Part shown: one piece after another, positions 36,115 to 44,550 of the stretch
Layout: each line of letters opens with the position of its first letter
Numbering within the stretch: position 1 is the first letter of the stretch
Assembly (NCBI GenBank): GCA_001768235.1
Contig: MENK01000014.1
Coordinates: forward strand, 62,001 to 126,000
Origin: Bacteroidetes bacterium GWB2_32_14
Lineage (GTDB): Bacteria > Bacteroidota > Bacteroidia > Bacteroidales > UBA12077
Length of the DNA: 64,000 bases
Direction: 5' to 3'
Program-made: the position numbers and the translations under genes
Notes under the pieces: generated by a model
The model's database searches: none
What the model saw: only the letters and a program-made list of their open reading frames with translations
What the model was told of the DNA's origin: nothing

Positions 36115-36918
36115 ATGAATGAAAAAAAAGAAAAAAAAGAGGGGGGATTTTTAGACGTTATTTCTTTGGGAGCAGGAAAGCAAAGTACTTATATGCTGTT
36201 GCAGGCACTTGAAGGTAAATTTAAATATAAACCCGACTTTGCAATATTTAGTGATACTGGTTGCGAACCAGACTATGTTTACTCATATTTTGAATGGCTT
36301 AAAGACCTTGTAAAAACTAAATACAACTTTGATGTTATTGTAGTAAGTGAAGGAAATATTTTGACCGATACGCTTGAATATGTGAACGGCAAAAAGAAAA
36401 GAGTTGCTTCGCTTCCGCTTCGGCTTGGTTCTGGTTGTTTGATAATGCGACAATGTACTAATGATTATAAGATTAAACCACTTAGACAGCATTTACAAGC
36501 CGTAAGGGGTGAAAATAAAATTCGCCTTTGGATTGGCATAAGCCTTGATGAAATGGAGCGAATGAAAGAGAGTAATGTGAAGTACATTAAAAATTACTAT
36601 CCATTAATTGAAAAACAGATACGTATTGACAGTATTGTAGATTGGTATAAGAAAACAAATACACCGGAACCAATGAAAAGTGCATGTTTAATTTGCCCTT
36701 TTCATTCTGATGCTTACTGGAAGCGATTTAAAAAGGTATTTCCGAAAGAATTTAAAAAGGCTTGTGATTTTGACGATGCTATTAGATTATATCCAAATTT
36801 GAAAAGCAAAGCCTATTTGAGCAAACATTTGAAACCATTAAAAGAAATAGATTTTAGTTATGAAAACAGTTTATTCCCTGAACTTATTGAAGAATGCGAA
36901 GGACTTTGCGGTCTTTAA
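36115..36918 (+). CDS. PAPS-reductase/PP-loop ATPase-like protein
   Basis: 267 residues from ATG 36115; an in-frame ATG at 36082 falls close to the palindrome and is less likely. The N-terminal SLGAGKQSTYML (about residue 20) is a PP-loop variant of the SGGKDS type, and FAIFSDTGCEPDYVYSYFEWL follows. Later conserved cysteines include CLIMRQC and ACLICPFHSDAYW. The family adenylates substrates for sulfur or other group transfer; phage members are used in DNA or tRNA modification. The partner is not seen, so the role is open. Confidence 0.7.
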   Translation: MNEKKEKKEGGFLDVISLGAGKQSTYMLLQALEGKFKYKPDFAIFSDTGCEPDYVYSYFEWLKDLVKTKYNFDVIVVSEGNILTDTLEYVNGKKKRVASLPLRLGSGCLIMRQCTNDYKIKPLRQHLQAVRGENKIRLWIGISLDEMERMKESNVKYIKNYYPLIEKQIRIDSIVDWYKKTNTPEPMKSACLICPFHSDAYWKRFKKVFPKEFKKACDFDDAIRLYPNLKSKAYLSKHLKPLKEIDFSYENSLFPELIEECEGLCGL

Positions 36919-36924
36919 TCCAAA

Positions 36925-36960
36925 TTGCCCAATAGGGCAAAAGTGCGTGGGCTTTTTTTT
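36925..36960 (+). terminator. Terminator after the PP-loop gene
   Basis: TTGCCC-AATA-GGGCAA (36925-36940), or an alternative GCCC/GGGC pairing, is followed by a run of eight T at 36953. It would stop transcription within the array. Confidence 0.6.
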
Positions 36961-36995
36961 CTTTTTTGGTCAAATACCCACTAAACTTTATACGA

Positions 36996-37022
36996 GCCAC
37001 ATCAGTAGCATTTGTGGCTAAC
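36996..37022. repeat. attC-like palindrome 6, reduced
   Basis: GCCACA (36996-37001) pairs with TGTGGC (37013-37018), followed by TAAC. GTGGCTAAC (37014-37022) is the inverted partner of GTTAGCCAT at 36070. Confidence 0.5.
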
Positions 37023-37054
37023 TACCTTATAGATTTAGTTCAAAAAATTGCACT

Positions 37055-37291
37055 ATGAATAAAACTATTGAAAATACCAATAAACTATTAAATTTTGTTT
37101 CTAAAAAATTTGAATCAGGAGAATTGAATAATGAAAGTTTAGTGCAATTAATTGAACTATCTGGAAGCTATCTAAATTTAAGAACTATTCCAAAATACCA
37201 GCATGATACTGGTTTAAGTTATAATGGTGTGAAAAAAAACCGTATAATTAAAGTGCTTTTTAGTGTAAAGTTCGTGATAGATAATGATTAA
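37055..37291 (+). CDS. Cassette gene, hypothetical 78-residue protein
   Basis: 78 residues. The C-terminal half reads NLRTIPKYQHDTGLSYNGVKK, which resembles a helix-turn-helix fragment. Function unknown. It is the last gene of the array and is followed by a small AAC/GTT hairpin and a strong terminator. Confidence 0.5.
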   Translation: MNKTIENTNKLLNFVSKKFESGELNNESLVQLIELSGSYLNLRTIPKYQHDTGLSYNGVKKNRIIKVLFSVKFVIDND

Positions 37292-37308
37292 AATTTTAGA
37301 CAATAGTT

Positions 37309-37333
37309 TTATTAACTAATTTGTTGTTAATAA
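37309..37333. repeat. Last AAC/GTT hairpin of the array
   Basis: TTATTAAC (37309-37316) pairs exactly with GTTAATAA (37326-37333) across a 9-base loop. Confidence 0.5.
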
Positions 37334-37340
37334 CTTATAT

Positions 37341-37374
37341 AATCCTGTACTTGTTAATGAGTACAGGATTTTTT
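37341..37374 (+). terminator. Strong terminator closing the cassette array
   Basis: AATCCTGTAC pairs with GTACAGGATT across a 10-base loop and is followed by TTTT. It separates the array from the next phage gene. Confidence 0.8.
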
Positions 37375-37381
37375 ATACTTG

Positions 37382-37398
37382 TATAACCAAATGCCACC
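37382..37398 (+). promoter_or_regulatory. Early-gene leader motif, variant copy
   Basis: TATAACCAAATGCCACC ends 4 bases before the ATG at 37403. Confidence 0.5.
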
Positions 37399-37402
37399 AA
37401 AT

Positions 37403-37918
37403 ATGAATGAGTTGATATTACCATGCAAATCGTATGTAAAACGATATTTAATTAATAACTATGGCAATCCTGTCGATTTTCGGAAGAACAGGTATTTTGG
37501 CAATTACTTCAAAATGCTCCTTGAACGTAAAATTTGCCAACATAACAAACGCATCCACCTGAAACAATATGGCAAGCAGATTTACAAAAGCGAAGTAATT
37601 GTTTTTATAGATGATGACACATTTAACCGTTTTGGTTTCGACCTTACTGCACAATCTGTTGTCGATTTCAATATGTTTATCGAAGATTATATTAAATCAC
37701 AATCGCGGGCAATTATTTTTACAGCAAACTCGTTTGGGCAGGCATGGGTCGATGCCATAAGAAACTTTCAGAATGCCTTTGGTTTTAGCGAAGACGACTT
37801 TTCTACAGAAGCCATAAGAAAGGATTTGCAACGAAACAAGGAAATCTTAGAAATACTTGAAAAAAGTTTCGGGACAAATGTCCCCGATTTTGGGACAAAT
37901 GTCTCAAATACAGTTTGA
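37403..37918 (+). CDS. Hypothetical phage protein, early/late border
   Basis: 171 residues from the ATG at 37403 (upstream in-frame starts exist but the leader motif supports this one). No family is recognised. It is basic at the N-terminus and ends in a twofold repeat FGTNVPDFGTNVSN, encoded by two copies of GGGACAAATGTC. It carries the early-gene leader and precedes the structural genes by 3 bases. Confidence 0.55.
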   Translation: MNELILPCKSYVKRYLINNYGNPVDFRKNRYFGNYFKMLLERKICQHNKRIHLKQYGKQIYKSEVIVFIDDDTFNRFGFDLTAQSVVDFNMFIEDYIKSQSRAIIFTANSFGQAWVDAIRNFQNAFGFSEDDFSTEAIRKDLQRNKEILEILEKSFGTNVPDFGTNVSNTV

Positions 37919-37921
37919 TTT

Positions 37922-39349
37922 ATGGCTACATATACTAAACCAGCAGATACTATTGGGGGAATAAAAGGATTGTGGTTTATTCCTGTTGACGATGTAGCAT
38001 CGTTTGGTGATGTTATTTTAAACGAACTGCAAAGCATTACTTTGCTAAACGGTAAAAGCTGGAAATACATCTATAGCATTTATTCAGATAGGGAGTTCTA
38101 CGAAAATAAAAAAGAAAATAAAGAAGGAATATCTTTCGAGAAATCGTTTAAAGCATTCTTCCCTGGTTATTCGGTAGAAAGTCTTTTACAGTTCGAAGAA
38201 ATGAAATATACCCGCTTTTGTATAGCTTATCAAGACAATAACTACCTCTTTAAACTTACCGGAACAATTAATAATCCGCTTAACTTTAGATATAAGTTAA
38301 TCACCGGAAGCACTGGAGCAGACAATAGTGGTGTTGAATTTGAATTTTACGGGAATAGCAAAATAAGAATCTTAGAAGTAACAAACGAAATATTACATGT
38401 TTTACCAATTACTTACACCGACTGGTTTTTGCCAAGTATAGATGAACTTCAGGAAATAAAAAACAATCTGTATAATTATGGTCTCGGTTCATTTAATTCA
38501 GGGTATTATTGGTCTAGTTCAGAATACGATGCAATATCATCATATTGCCTTGATTTCACAGGTTCGGCATCAGTACTTGAAAAAACAGAAACTGCACACG
38601 TAAGAGCATGTCGTTCATTTACAGATGTTTCTGGAAAGTATAATTTAAGAGATATAGGCCCTGCCGGGGGATTGATATTTTACATTGATGACACGACATA
38701 TTATGAAGCAGCTCCTATAGATATTGAAAGGAATACATTTAGTAATATAACAGACAAGGCAATTAGAACAACAGAAACGGCAATTGGAACAGGCGCCACA
38801 AACACGGCAGCAATTATTGAACAAGCTAGTGGGGCGAATGATTGGTTTTTACCAAGCAAAAACGAGATAGCCGCGATGTATAATAACTTAAAAATTTATG
38901 GATTAGGAAATTTTACAAATAATTTTTATTGGACATCTAGCGAATATAATGCATCTTATGGTGTTTTATTTAATTTTTCAGATGGTACCAATTCTATTTT
39001 ATATAAAAATTCTTCCATAAGAATAAGGCCTTGCAGGAAATTTACTTCATTAACTCAATATTCTCTAAGAGATATAGGACCTGCCGGTGGATTGATATTT
39101 TATATAGATGGAAACAATTATTACGAATCTAATCTATATGATCTTGTTGGTATTTGGTCAAATGTTTATCCTGGATTAATTGGAACAACAAGCGCCAATA
39201 TAGGCGAAGGATTGAATAATACGAATGAAATAATAGCTCAGGCAGGCCACATAGATAGTTCGGCGAAGCTGTGCTTAGATTACGATAATAGATACGCGCA
39301 CTCATATTCAGCAGCCAAGCTTTGTAACGATTTAGAAATAACAGCATGA
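37922..39349 (+). CDS. Virion protein with tail-tube-like N-domain and two DUF1566 lectin-like domains
   Basis: 475 residues. Residues 1-150 match the N-terminal domain of the next protein (pattern FGDVI, FFPG, GTINNPL, SG.EF). Two DUF1566-type C-type-lectin-like domains follow, at about 165-240 and 290-375, with DWFLPSIDELQEI / DWFLPSKNEIAAM and YYWSSSEYDA / FYWTSSEYNA. A repeated linker LRDIGPAGGLIFYIDD appears twice. It is probably a tail or surface adhesin that binds the host. A 4-base overlap couples it to the next gene. Confidence 0.6.
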   Translation: MATYTKPADTIGGIKGLWFIPVDDVASFGDVILNELQSITLLNGKSWKYIYSIYSDREFYENKKENKEGISFEKSFKAFFPGYSVESLLQFEEMKYTRFCIAYQDNNYLFKLTGTINNPLNFRYKLITGSTGADNSGVEFEFYGNSKIRILEVTNEILHVLPITYTDWFLPSIDELQEIKNNLYNYGLGSFNSGYYWSSSEYDAISSYCLDFTGSASVLEKTETAHVRACRSFTDVSGKYNLRDIGPAGGLIFYIDDTTYYEAAPIDIERNTFSNITDKAIRTTETAIGTGATNTAAIIEQASGANDWFLPSKNEIAAMYNNLKIYGLGNFTNNFYWTSSEYNASYGVLFNFSDGTNSILYKNSSIRIRPCRKFTSLTQYSLRDIGPAGGLIFYIDGNNYYESNLYDLVGIWSNVYPGLIGTTSANIGEGLNNTNEIIAQAGHIDSSAKLCLDYDNRYAHSYSAAKLCNDLEITA

Positions 39350-40572
39350 CAAATATAATCCAGATATCAGAAGTTTTTGCAGGCTTGCGTTCCATTAAAA
39401 TTTATAAAACAAGTGATATTGTAGCTTTTGGCGATGTTATAAATGGAGTTGTACAGGGAATAAGTGCATCGGATTATACCGAAATACAATTTTCGCAAGG
39501 TGCGGGTAATTACGAACACGAGAGTAAAAATAACAAATACCTGATTAATGAATCGGGATTTTCAGTCTTTGTTCCAGGAAATGATATTGATCAAATACTT
39601 CAGTTAATTAATTTAGACAACGAGCGCTTTGTTGTTGTTTTTACCGATAGAAATGGAACTGAGTGGATTGCCGGAACAATTGATAATCCATTAAGACTAA
39701 CAGATAAATACAGCACAGGCAAATCGCCTTCAGATAAGTCGGGGCGCGAATTTATTATATCCGGCAACCAGCTTAAAACAATTTATTCGTTTACGCAAGT
39801 TGATAGTTTTCAGCTTGATTTTTATGTATTTGACATAATTGGAGATGTTGAAAATGCGTTAATTACAATAGGAACACTATCTATTTTAACAAATAGTGAT
39901 GGTTGTGCAATATTTAATATTTATGAAGGAACATATAATTATATGATATCTAAGATAGGATATTTAGATAGTGTAGGTTCGGTTGTAATTAGTGGTTCAA
40001 ATGTATCAGAAGAAGTAGAAATGAACGGGAGTTGTGAAATAACATTTCACGCTGAATACAATAGCCAAAATCTGGAAAATATATTGATTACGATTAAAGA
40101 TATCACAAATACAAATACAATAGATTCGGGGTACACAGATGAAGATGGAGATTATAGTGTTACACTATACGATGATATATATTATATCATCGTTGGAGAA
40201 TTACAGTGGGATTTAAAATGTACAAATCATTTTATTACGGCTCCTGTTCCTTCGTATACAGATAATTTAATTATTATTCAAAAAGACTTATGTGCAGTTA
40301 CCTTCGCGGTTAAAGATTCTTCTAATAGTCCTATTATAGGTGCAGAAATAGGAGGTGCGTTCTTTGTTTTATACAATGATTTAGATAGTTATTTTGGTCA
40401 TCAGGATCATATATTAATAACAAACTCAAATGGGGAAGTAACCGTTAATGAAATTTCAGGAGATTATACTTTTGAAATTAAGAAATCTGGATACTCTTTT
40501 GCCAATCCTGGGAGTGTACTTGTTAACACTTCCGAAAATGAAACAATGACAGTAAATATTGTAATGACATAA
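39346..40572 (+). CDS. Virion protein with tail-tube-like N-domain and Ig/CRD-like repeats
   Basis: 408 residues. The N-domain (1-150) is homologous to that of the preceding gene. The C-terminal part holds three CRD-like beta repeats, each with a G.A.I...T...G...V pattern (for example VTFAVKDSSNSPIIGAEIG). It is probably a host-interaction or decoration protein. Which of the two proteins is on the virion cannot be told. A late promoter candidate follows it. Confidence 0.55.
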   Translation: MTNIIQISEVFAGLRSIKIYKTSDIVAFGDVINGVVQGISASDYTEIQFSQGAGNYEHESKNNKYLINESGFSVFVPGNDIDQILQLINLDNERFVVVFTDRNGTEWIAGTIDNPLRLTDKYSTGKSPSDKSGREFIISGNQLKTIYSFTQVDSFQLDFYVFDIIGDVENALITIGTLSILTNSDGCAIFNIYEGTYNYMISKIGYLDSVGSVVISGSNVSEEVEMNGSCEITFHAEYNSQNLENILITIKDITNTNTIDSGYTDEDGDYSVTLYDDIYYIIVGELQWDLKCTNHFITAPVPSYTDNLIIIQKDLCAVTFAVKDSSNSPIIGAEIGGAFFVLYNDLDSYFGHQDHILITNSNGEVTVNEISGDYTFEIKKSGYSFANPGSVLVNTSENETMTVNIVMT

Positions 40573-40577
40573 ATTCC

Positions 40578-40618
40578 CTGTCCTTTTTTGCCCGTTTATA
40601 CCTATATAATATTGTTTG
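40578..40618 (+). promoter_or_regulatory. Candidate phage late promoter, copy 1
   Basis: CTGTCC followed by six T and G (40578) lies 37 bases before TTTG at 40615, in a gap before the S49 protease gene. The ATG is 29 bases after the TTTG. Confidence 0.55.
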
Positions 40619-40647
40619 CAAATAGATTATAATCTAATCAGCAAACA

Positions 40648-41934
40648 ATGCATAACCTGATTTCAGAAATACTTTCCGGTGTATGGCTTATTGAACCACA
40701 AAAAGCAAGTGGTTATTTACCTATTGTGGCCAACCTTTTAAAGGGAGAATCAAACGACCTTATTAAAAACCTAAGCGAAAAAAGGCTAGAAAGCAAGGCT
40801 TTATTGTTTGATGCCGCTACTGGTTATCGTATTTCCGAGTATGGTGTTGCAGATTCACCCGAAAAAGCACCCGAAAATAGCGTTGTTATAATTCCTGTTG
40901 CTGGCCCAATTACCAAATACGATCAGTTTTGCGGACCATCAGGAACAAAAACAAAAGCAGATATACTTCAAAGAGCTGATTCAAACCCAAATATTGTTGC
41001 TGCTATTTTAGAAATTGATAGCGGTGGTGGCGAAGGTGCCGGAACACAGCATTTTGCCCAGGTAATTAAAAACACCAATATGCCGGTTATTGCTTTTGTT
41101 GAAGACATGGCAGCAAGTGCCGCTTATTGGATTGCATCTCAATGCGATATTATTGTTATGCAGGAAAAAACTTCTCAGGTTGGAAGTATTGGTGCATATA
41201 CAACGTTGGTTGATGTTAAAAGATATTTTAAAAACATTGGCCTTGATATATTAGAGGTATATGCAAAACAATCAACAGAAAAGAATAAGGCTTTTAGAGA
41301 AGCTTTTAATAACGACGACACCTCCTTAATCAAAGATAAAATATCCGAGTTTAATCAGTTTTTTATTAATGATATAAAATCATTTCGCGGCGAAAAAATA
41401 AAATCAGACCCATTTAAAGGGCAGATGTATTTTGCCGAGCAGGCAGTTGAAATTGGACTTGCTGACGAAATAGGAACGCTGGATTATGCCATTAAAATAG
41501 CTGCTAATCTCTCAAAAAACTATAATCAAAACCCAGATAAAATGAAAATTAAAGAATCATGGAAAGCTCTTGTGGCTCTTTTCGGATCGGATACAACCGA
41601 ACTTAAAGAAGAAGGAGTTGAAAAAATAAACAATGAGCTTCAAAGCAAAACCGATGAATTGGCAACAAAAACATCGGAAAACAGTCAGTTAAAAACTGAT
41701 CTCGAAACCGAAAAAGCTGCTCGTGTAGCTGCCGAAAACTCTCTTAAAACAGAACAGGAAAAGGTGGCAACACTCGAAACCGAAAAAGCTGCTCTCGAAA
41801 CAAAACTAGCTGCAAAACCAGCAGTAAGCTCTGCTTCTCCTGAAGGCACAGATCCTAATCCTGTATTAAACTCAATCGAAGAGCCATTTGATGAAGCCGA
41901 TGAAGTTGCAAAATCAATCTTAAAACATAAATAA
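40648..41934 (+). CDS. Head maturation protease (S49/SppA-like) fused to scaffold
   Basis: 428 residues. The S49 core spans about 60-300: SGGGEGAGTQ, then VEDMAASAAYWIASQCD with the catalytic serine in AASAAYW, and QVGSIGAYTTLVDV. Residues 310-400 are a long coiled coil (SKTDELATKTSENSQLKTDL), the scaffolding part. This is the lambda gpC-like arrangement: the protease processes the head scaffold during prohead assembly. It is followed by the major capsid protein after 3 bases. Confidence 0.85.
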   Translation: MHNLISEILSGVWLIEPQKASGYLPIVANLLKGESNDLIKNLSEKRLESKALLFDAATGYRISEYGVADSPEKAPENSVVIIPVAGPITKYDQFCGPSGTKTKADILQRADSNPNIVAAILEIDSGGGEGAGTQHFAQVIKNTNMPVIAFVEDMAASAAYWIASQCDIIVMQEKTSQVGSIGAYTTLVDVKRYFKNIGLDILEVYAKQSTEKNKAFREAFNNDDTSLIKDKISEFNQFFINDIKSFRGEKIKSDPFKGQMYFAEQAVEIGLADEIGTLDYAIKIAANLSKNYNQNPDKMKIKESWKALVALFGSDTTELKEEGVEKINNELQSKTDELATKTSENSQLKTDLETEKAARVAAENSLKTEQEKVATLETEKAALETKLAAKPAVSSASPEGTDPNPVLNSIEEPFDEADEVAKSILKHK

Positions 41935-41937
41935 AAA

Positions 41938-42936
41938 ATGGCAGACTTAACCAAACCTATTGACATTTCCGCGTTTAACGACGTTGCAAAACGATACGAG
42001 CAGGAAATAAAACCGCTACCTTTATTAAAGGCCAGCGACGCATTGCAATACATGACTCCAATGACCGGAGTTGCAAACTCGGTTGTGATCACCAAAATGA
42101 AAAAAGGGGCAATCTCTAAAAAGTACACCGGTACTTTCTCTGCCGATAAAACTATCGGTACTCCAGAACAACGCACATTAACTGTTTACCCTTGCGTGGC
42201 AGAAATGAGCGACGAGCCCGAACGTTATCGCAAAACCTTTATAGATTATATCTATGCCGAAGGTGTTCGCGCCGATGTGGAAGAAGCTAAAAACCACCGA
42301 TTTATTAAGTGGCTTGTTCAGTATGGTATTAGTGTTGCTAGTGAAGAATTGTTCGACGCAATTTTTATTGGCAAGCTAACCAGCGGAGCACGCTTACAAG
42401 ATTCTTTCGATGGTATCGAAGAATTGGTTCGTAAAGCGATTGTTGCAGGCGAAATTGCAACTTCAGAGTTGAACTATTACGATGCTTTAGCAGAGTTTTC
42501 ATCTGCAAACATTGGCGATAAGCTGAAAGAAATGTGGAGAATGGCTCACAAATCAATGCGCGACGCTGGTGGCGATATGTTTATGTCTATCGACTTAGCC
42601 GACATGTACGACGATTGGTATCGTGAAGAACACGACAAACCCCCAATGGTTGACGCAGCTGGCCAGTTGTATCTCGAAGGATCGAATGGCAAGTGCCGCA
42701 TTGTACGAATGGGCAACTTTAACAACCAACGCGTAATATTGACTACTAAAGACAATATCCGTTGGGGAACCGACAATCCAAACGACATGCAAAACATGCG
42801 TGCTTTCAATAGCGGTAATCCTTATGTGTTTACAGCAACTATGAAGTGGGTATTCGGATTGCAGTTTGCAACCGTAAACTGGAAAGAGTTTATCGTAAGC
42901 AAACGTTACGACGAATCAAGCGGAAGCGGATCCTAA
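41938..42936 (+). CDS. Probable major capsid protein
   Basis: 332 residues, no signal peptide. It follows the protease-scaffold gene directly. I see no certain motif of HK97-type capsids, but size, place and the mixed alpha/beta make-up (FSADKTIGTPEQRTLTVYP) fit. It ends in a flexible SGSGS. A 12-base perfect hairpin follows the stop and may stabilise or end the message. Sequence databases would settle the fold. Confidence 0.7.
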   Translation: MADLTKPIDISAFNDVAKRYEQEIKPLPLLKASDALQYMTPMTGVANSVVITKMKKGAISKKYTGTFSADKTIGTPEQRTLTVYPCVAEMSDEPERYRKTFIDYIYAEGVRADVEEAKNHRFIKWLVQYGISVASEELFDAIFIGKLTSGARLQDSFDGIEELVRKAIVAGEIATSELNYYDALAEFSSANIGDKLKEMWRMAHKSMRDAGGDMFMSIDLADMYDDWYREEHDKPPMVDAAGQLYLEGSNGKCRIVRMGNFNNQRVILTTKDNIRWGTDNPNDMQNMRAFNSGNPYVFTATMKWVFGLQFATVNWKEFIVSKRYDESSGSGS

Positions 42937-42946
42937 TAAATAATAT

Positions 42947-42973
42947 ACAAAGAGCAGGGTTCCTGCTCTTTGT
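42947..42973 (+). terminator. Strong hairpin after the capsid gene
   Basis: ACAAAGAGCAGG (42947-42958) pairs perfectly with CCTGCTCTTTGT (42962-42973) across a 3-base loop. There is no long T-run, so it may act as an mRNA stabiliser or partial terminator. Confidence 0.7.
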
Positions 42974-43002
42974 TAACTAAAATTTTAAGAAAGGAAATTA
43001 TT

Positions 43003-43548
43003 ATGGATTTAAGTGATATAACCTACACTTCGGGTCAGGATAACACCGGGGGATTAACCCAGGAGTTTTGGTTTGCGAAAGCATCCGACATTGCCACGTG
43101 GCCTACTGTAAAAACAAAGGCGTTGGCTACAACGGTAGAAGAGCTGATGAATTATAGTGGAAATTTTACCATGAACAGTGGTAAAAAATTCTTTACAGGA
43201 TATCTTACATGGGGCACAGGTGAACTAAAGTGGAGTGCACAAGGTCCCGTTGATAGTAAATCGTTCAAACATAGCTTTGAATTTAGCCGCCCTGGTTGCA
43301 ATGCCAATTCTCTAGCTTTACTCGACTTGGTTAAGAATGATAATCTTGTATTCATTGTTCTCGACAAAGATGGAAATAAACGTGTATTGGGATCTGAATT
43401 TTTGAGTGCTAAACTCGAAAGTGCCGAAGGAACAACCGGCAAATCTGGTGAAGATTCAAAAGCAGATGTAATGACATTTGTTTCTGAGCTACAAGGGCCA
43501 CCACGTTTTTACGTGGGAACAGTACCAACAACAGAAGCATCTTCATAA
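43003..43548 (+). CDS. Tail-tube-like virion protein
   Basis: 181 residues from ATG 43003; an upstream TTG falls inside the capsid hairpin. It contains FEFSRPG, NDNLVFIVLDKDGNKRVLG and GTTGKSGEDS, which align with the N-domains of the 37922 and 39346 proteins. The beta-rich size and place fit a major tail protein. The function is inferred from position and repeated use of the fold. Confidence 0.55.
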   Translation: MDLSDITYTSGQDNTGGLTQEFWFAKASDIATWPTVKTKALATTVEELMNYSGNFTMNSGKKFFTGYLTWGTGELKWSAQGPVDSKSFKHSFEFSRPGCNANSLALLDLVKNDNLVFIVLDKDGNKRVLGSEFLSAKLESAEGTTGKSGEDSKADVMTFVSELQGPPRFYVGTVPTTEASS

Positions 43549-43557
43549 TTAATATTT

Positions 43558-43950
43558 ATGTGGCGTAAATATTTTACTATAAAAGGAATTAAGCCGGGAC
43601 CAGTTGTGTTCCCGGCACCTTTTAATAAAGTGGATTTAAGAAGAAACGATCTTGATCCTGATATGCTTAGAAGAATGTACGAAGCCGATTTGCCATATAT
43701 TAAAATGACAGAAGAAGGCCTTGAACATTTTTATAGCGATAAGGTACTAGAGCTTCGTTATAAAAACGACGACGAGTTATTTAATGCTGCTAACAATGCC
43801 GAAGAAACAGAATCACTATTTACAGCCAAAGACCTGGTTGCCAAAATAAAAGATGCAGAAACAGAAGAACAAGCCCGCTATTTTTATGGCTTAGGCAAAC
43901 AATACAAGTCGGTTAAACAAGCTTTCAATAAAAAATTACAGGTATTTTAA
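43558..43950 (+). CDS. Hypothetical phage structural-region protein
   Basis: 130 residues, acidic. It contains a charged segment NAANNAEETESLFTAKDLVA and no recognised domain. It is next to the tail-tube-like gene and is followed by a terminator. A head completion or connector role would be a guess. Confidence 0.5.
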   Translation: MWRKYFTIKGIKPGPVVFPAPFNKVDLRRNDLDPDMLRRMYEADLPYIKMTEEGLEHFYSDKVLELRYKNDDELFNAANNAEETESLFTAKDLVAKIKDAETEEQARYFYGLGKQYKSVKQAFNKKLQVF

Positions 43951-43959
43951 ACCGTAACA

Positions 43960-43985
43960 GTGGCTCCCAAAGCCACATTTTTCTT
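43960..43985 (+). terminator. Terminator separating head genes and glycosylation block
   Basis: GTGGCT-CCCAA-AGCCAC (43960-43976) is followed by ATTTTTCTTT. The glycosyltransferase frame runs back over it on a GTG, but a start at 43993 is more likely. Confidence 0.65.
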
Positions 43986-43992
43986 TATTATT

Positions 43993-44550
43993 TTGAAAAA
44001 GACATTTCGCATATTACATCCTTACTCGCTGGAGAAGAACTATTTTTTAGCCATCGACGAAGAGATGAATCGTTTACAACCACACGAATGGGGTTGTATA
44101 ATGGACATTGATACCATGCCGCTACAACCCAACTTTGGTCATCAGCTGCAGGAATATATCTACAAATATCCCGATACCGGATTATTTACCTGTTATGCTT
44201 CTCGATGCCATTACACCGTACAGGTGCGCAAAGGTACTAATATGATGAACTCCGACATATTGTATCACAAACGACATTCGGATGCTTGTGCAAAAGAGTT
44301 AAATCTTACAGTTAAAGAAATTGACCGCAAGATTGCCGGACACCTGATGATGATTAAAAAGTCAACATGGGATCTTATACGTGCCGATGTTAAAAAACAA
44401 TGTAGCAGCAAAAAAATACTGGGAGTTGATACTAAAATAAGTCTCGAAATATTAAAACACGGGCTTAAGATAAGGCTTATGCGCGGTATTTACATTTTCC
44501 ACTACCTAAGATTAGATACCAATTTTGGATATAAAAATCATTTGTTATGA
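43993..44550 (+). CDS. Glycosyltransferase-like protein (GT-A)
   Basis: 185 residues from a TTG at 43993, or somewhat longer from the GTG at 43960. WGCIMDIDTMPLQPNF at about 45-60 carries the DxD metal site of GT-A enzymes. It resembles small phage-encoded glycosyltransferases. It could transfer a sugar to host surface glycan or to a virion protein. It overlaps the next ATG (ATGA), so translation is coupled with the GT2 gene. Confidence 0.6.
   Translation: MKKTFRILHPYSLEKNYFLAIDEEMNRLQPHEWGCIMDIDTMPLQPNFGHQLQEYIYKYPDTGLFTCYASRCHYTVQVRKGTNMMNSDILYHKRHSDACAKELNLTVKEIDRKIAGHLMMIKKSTWDLIRADVKKQCSSKKILGVDTKISLEILKHGLKIRLMRGIYIFHYLRLDTNFGYKNHLL

Noticed and set aside
37922-39349. Diversity-generating retroelement
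   Set aside because: The lectin-like domains fit a target protein, but no reverse transcriptase or template repeat is found in the window.
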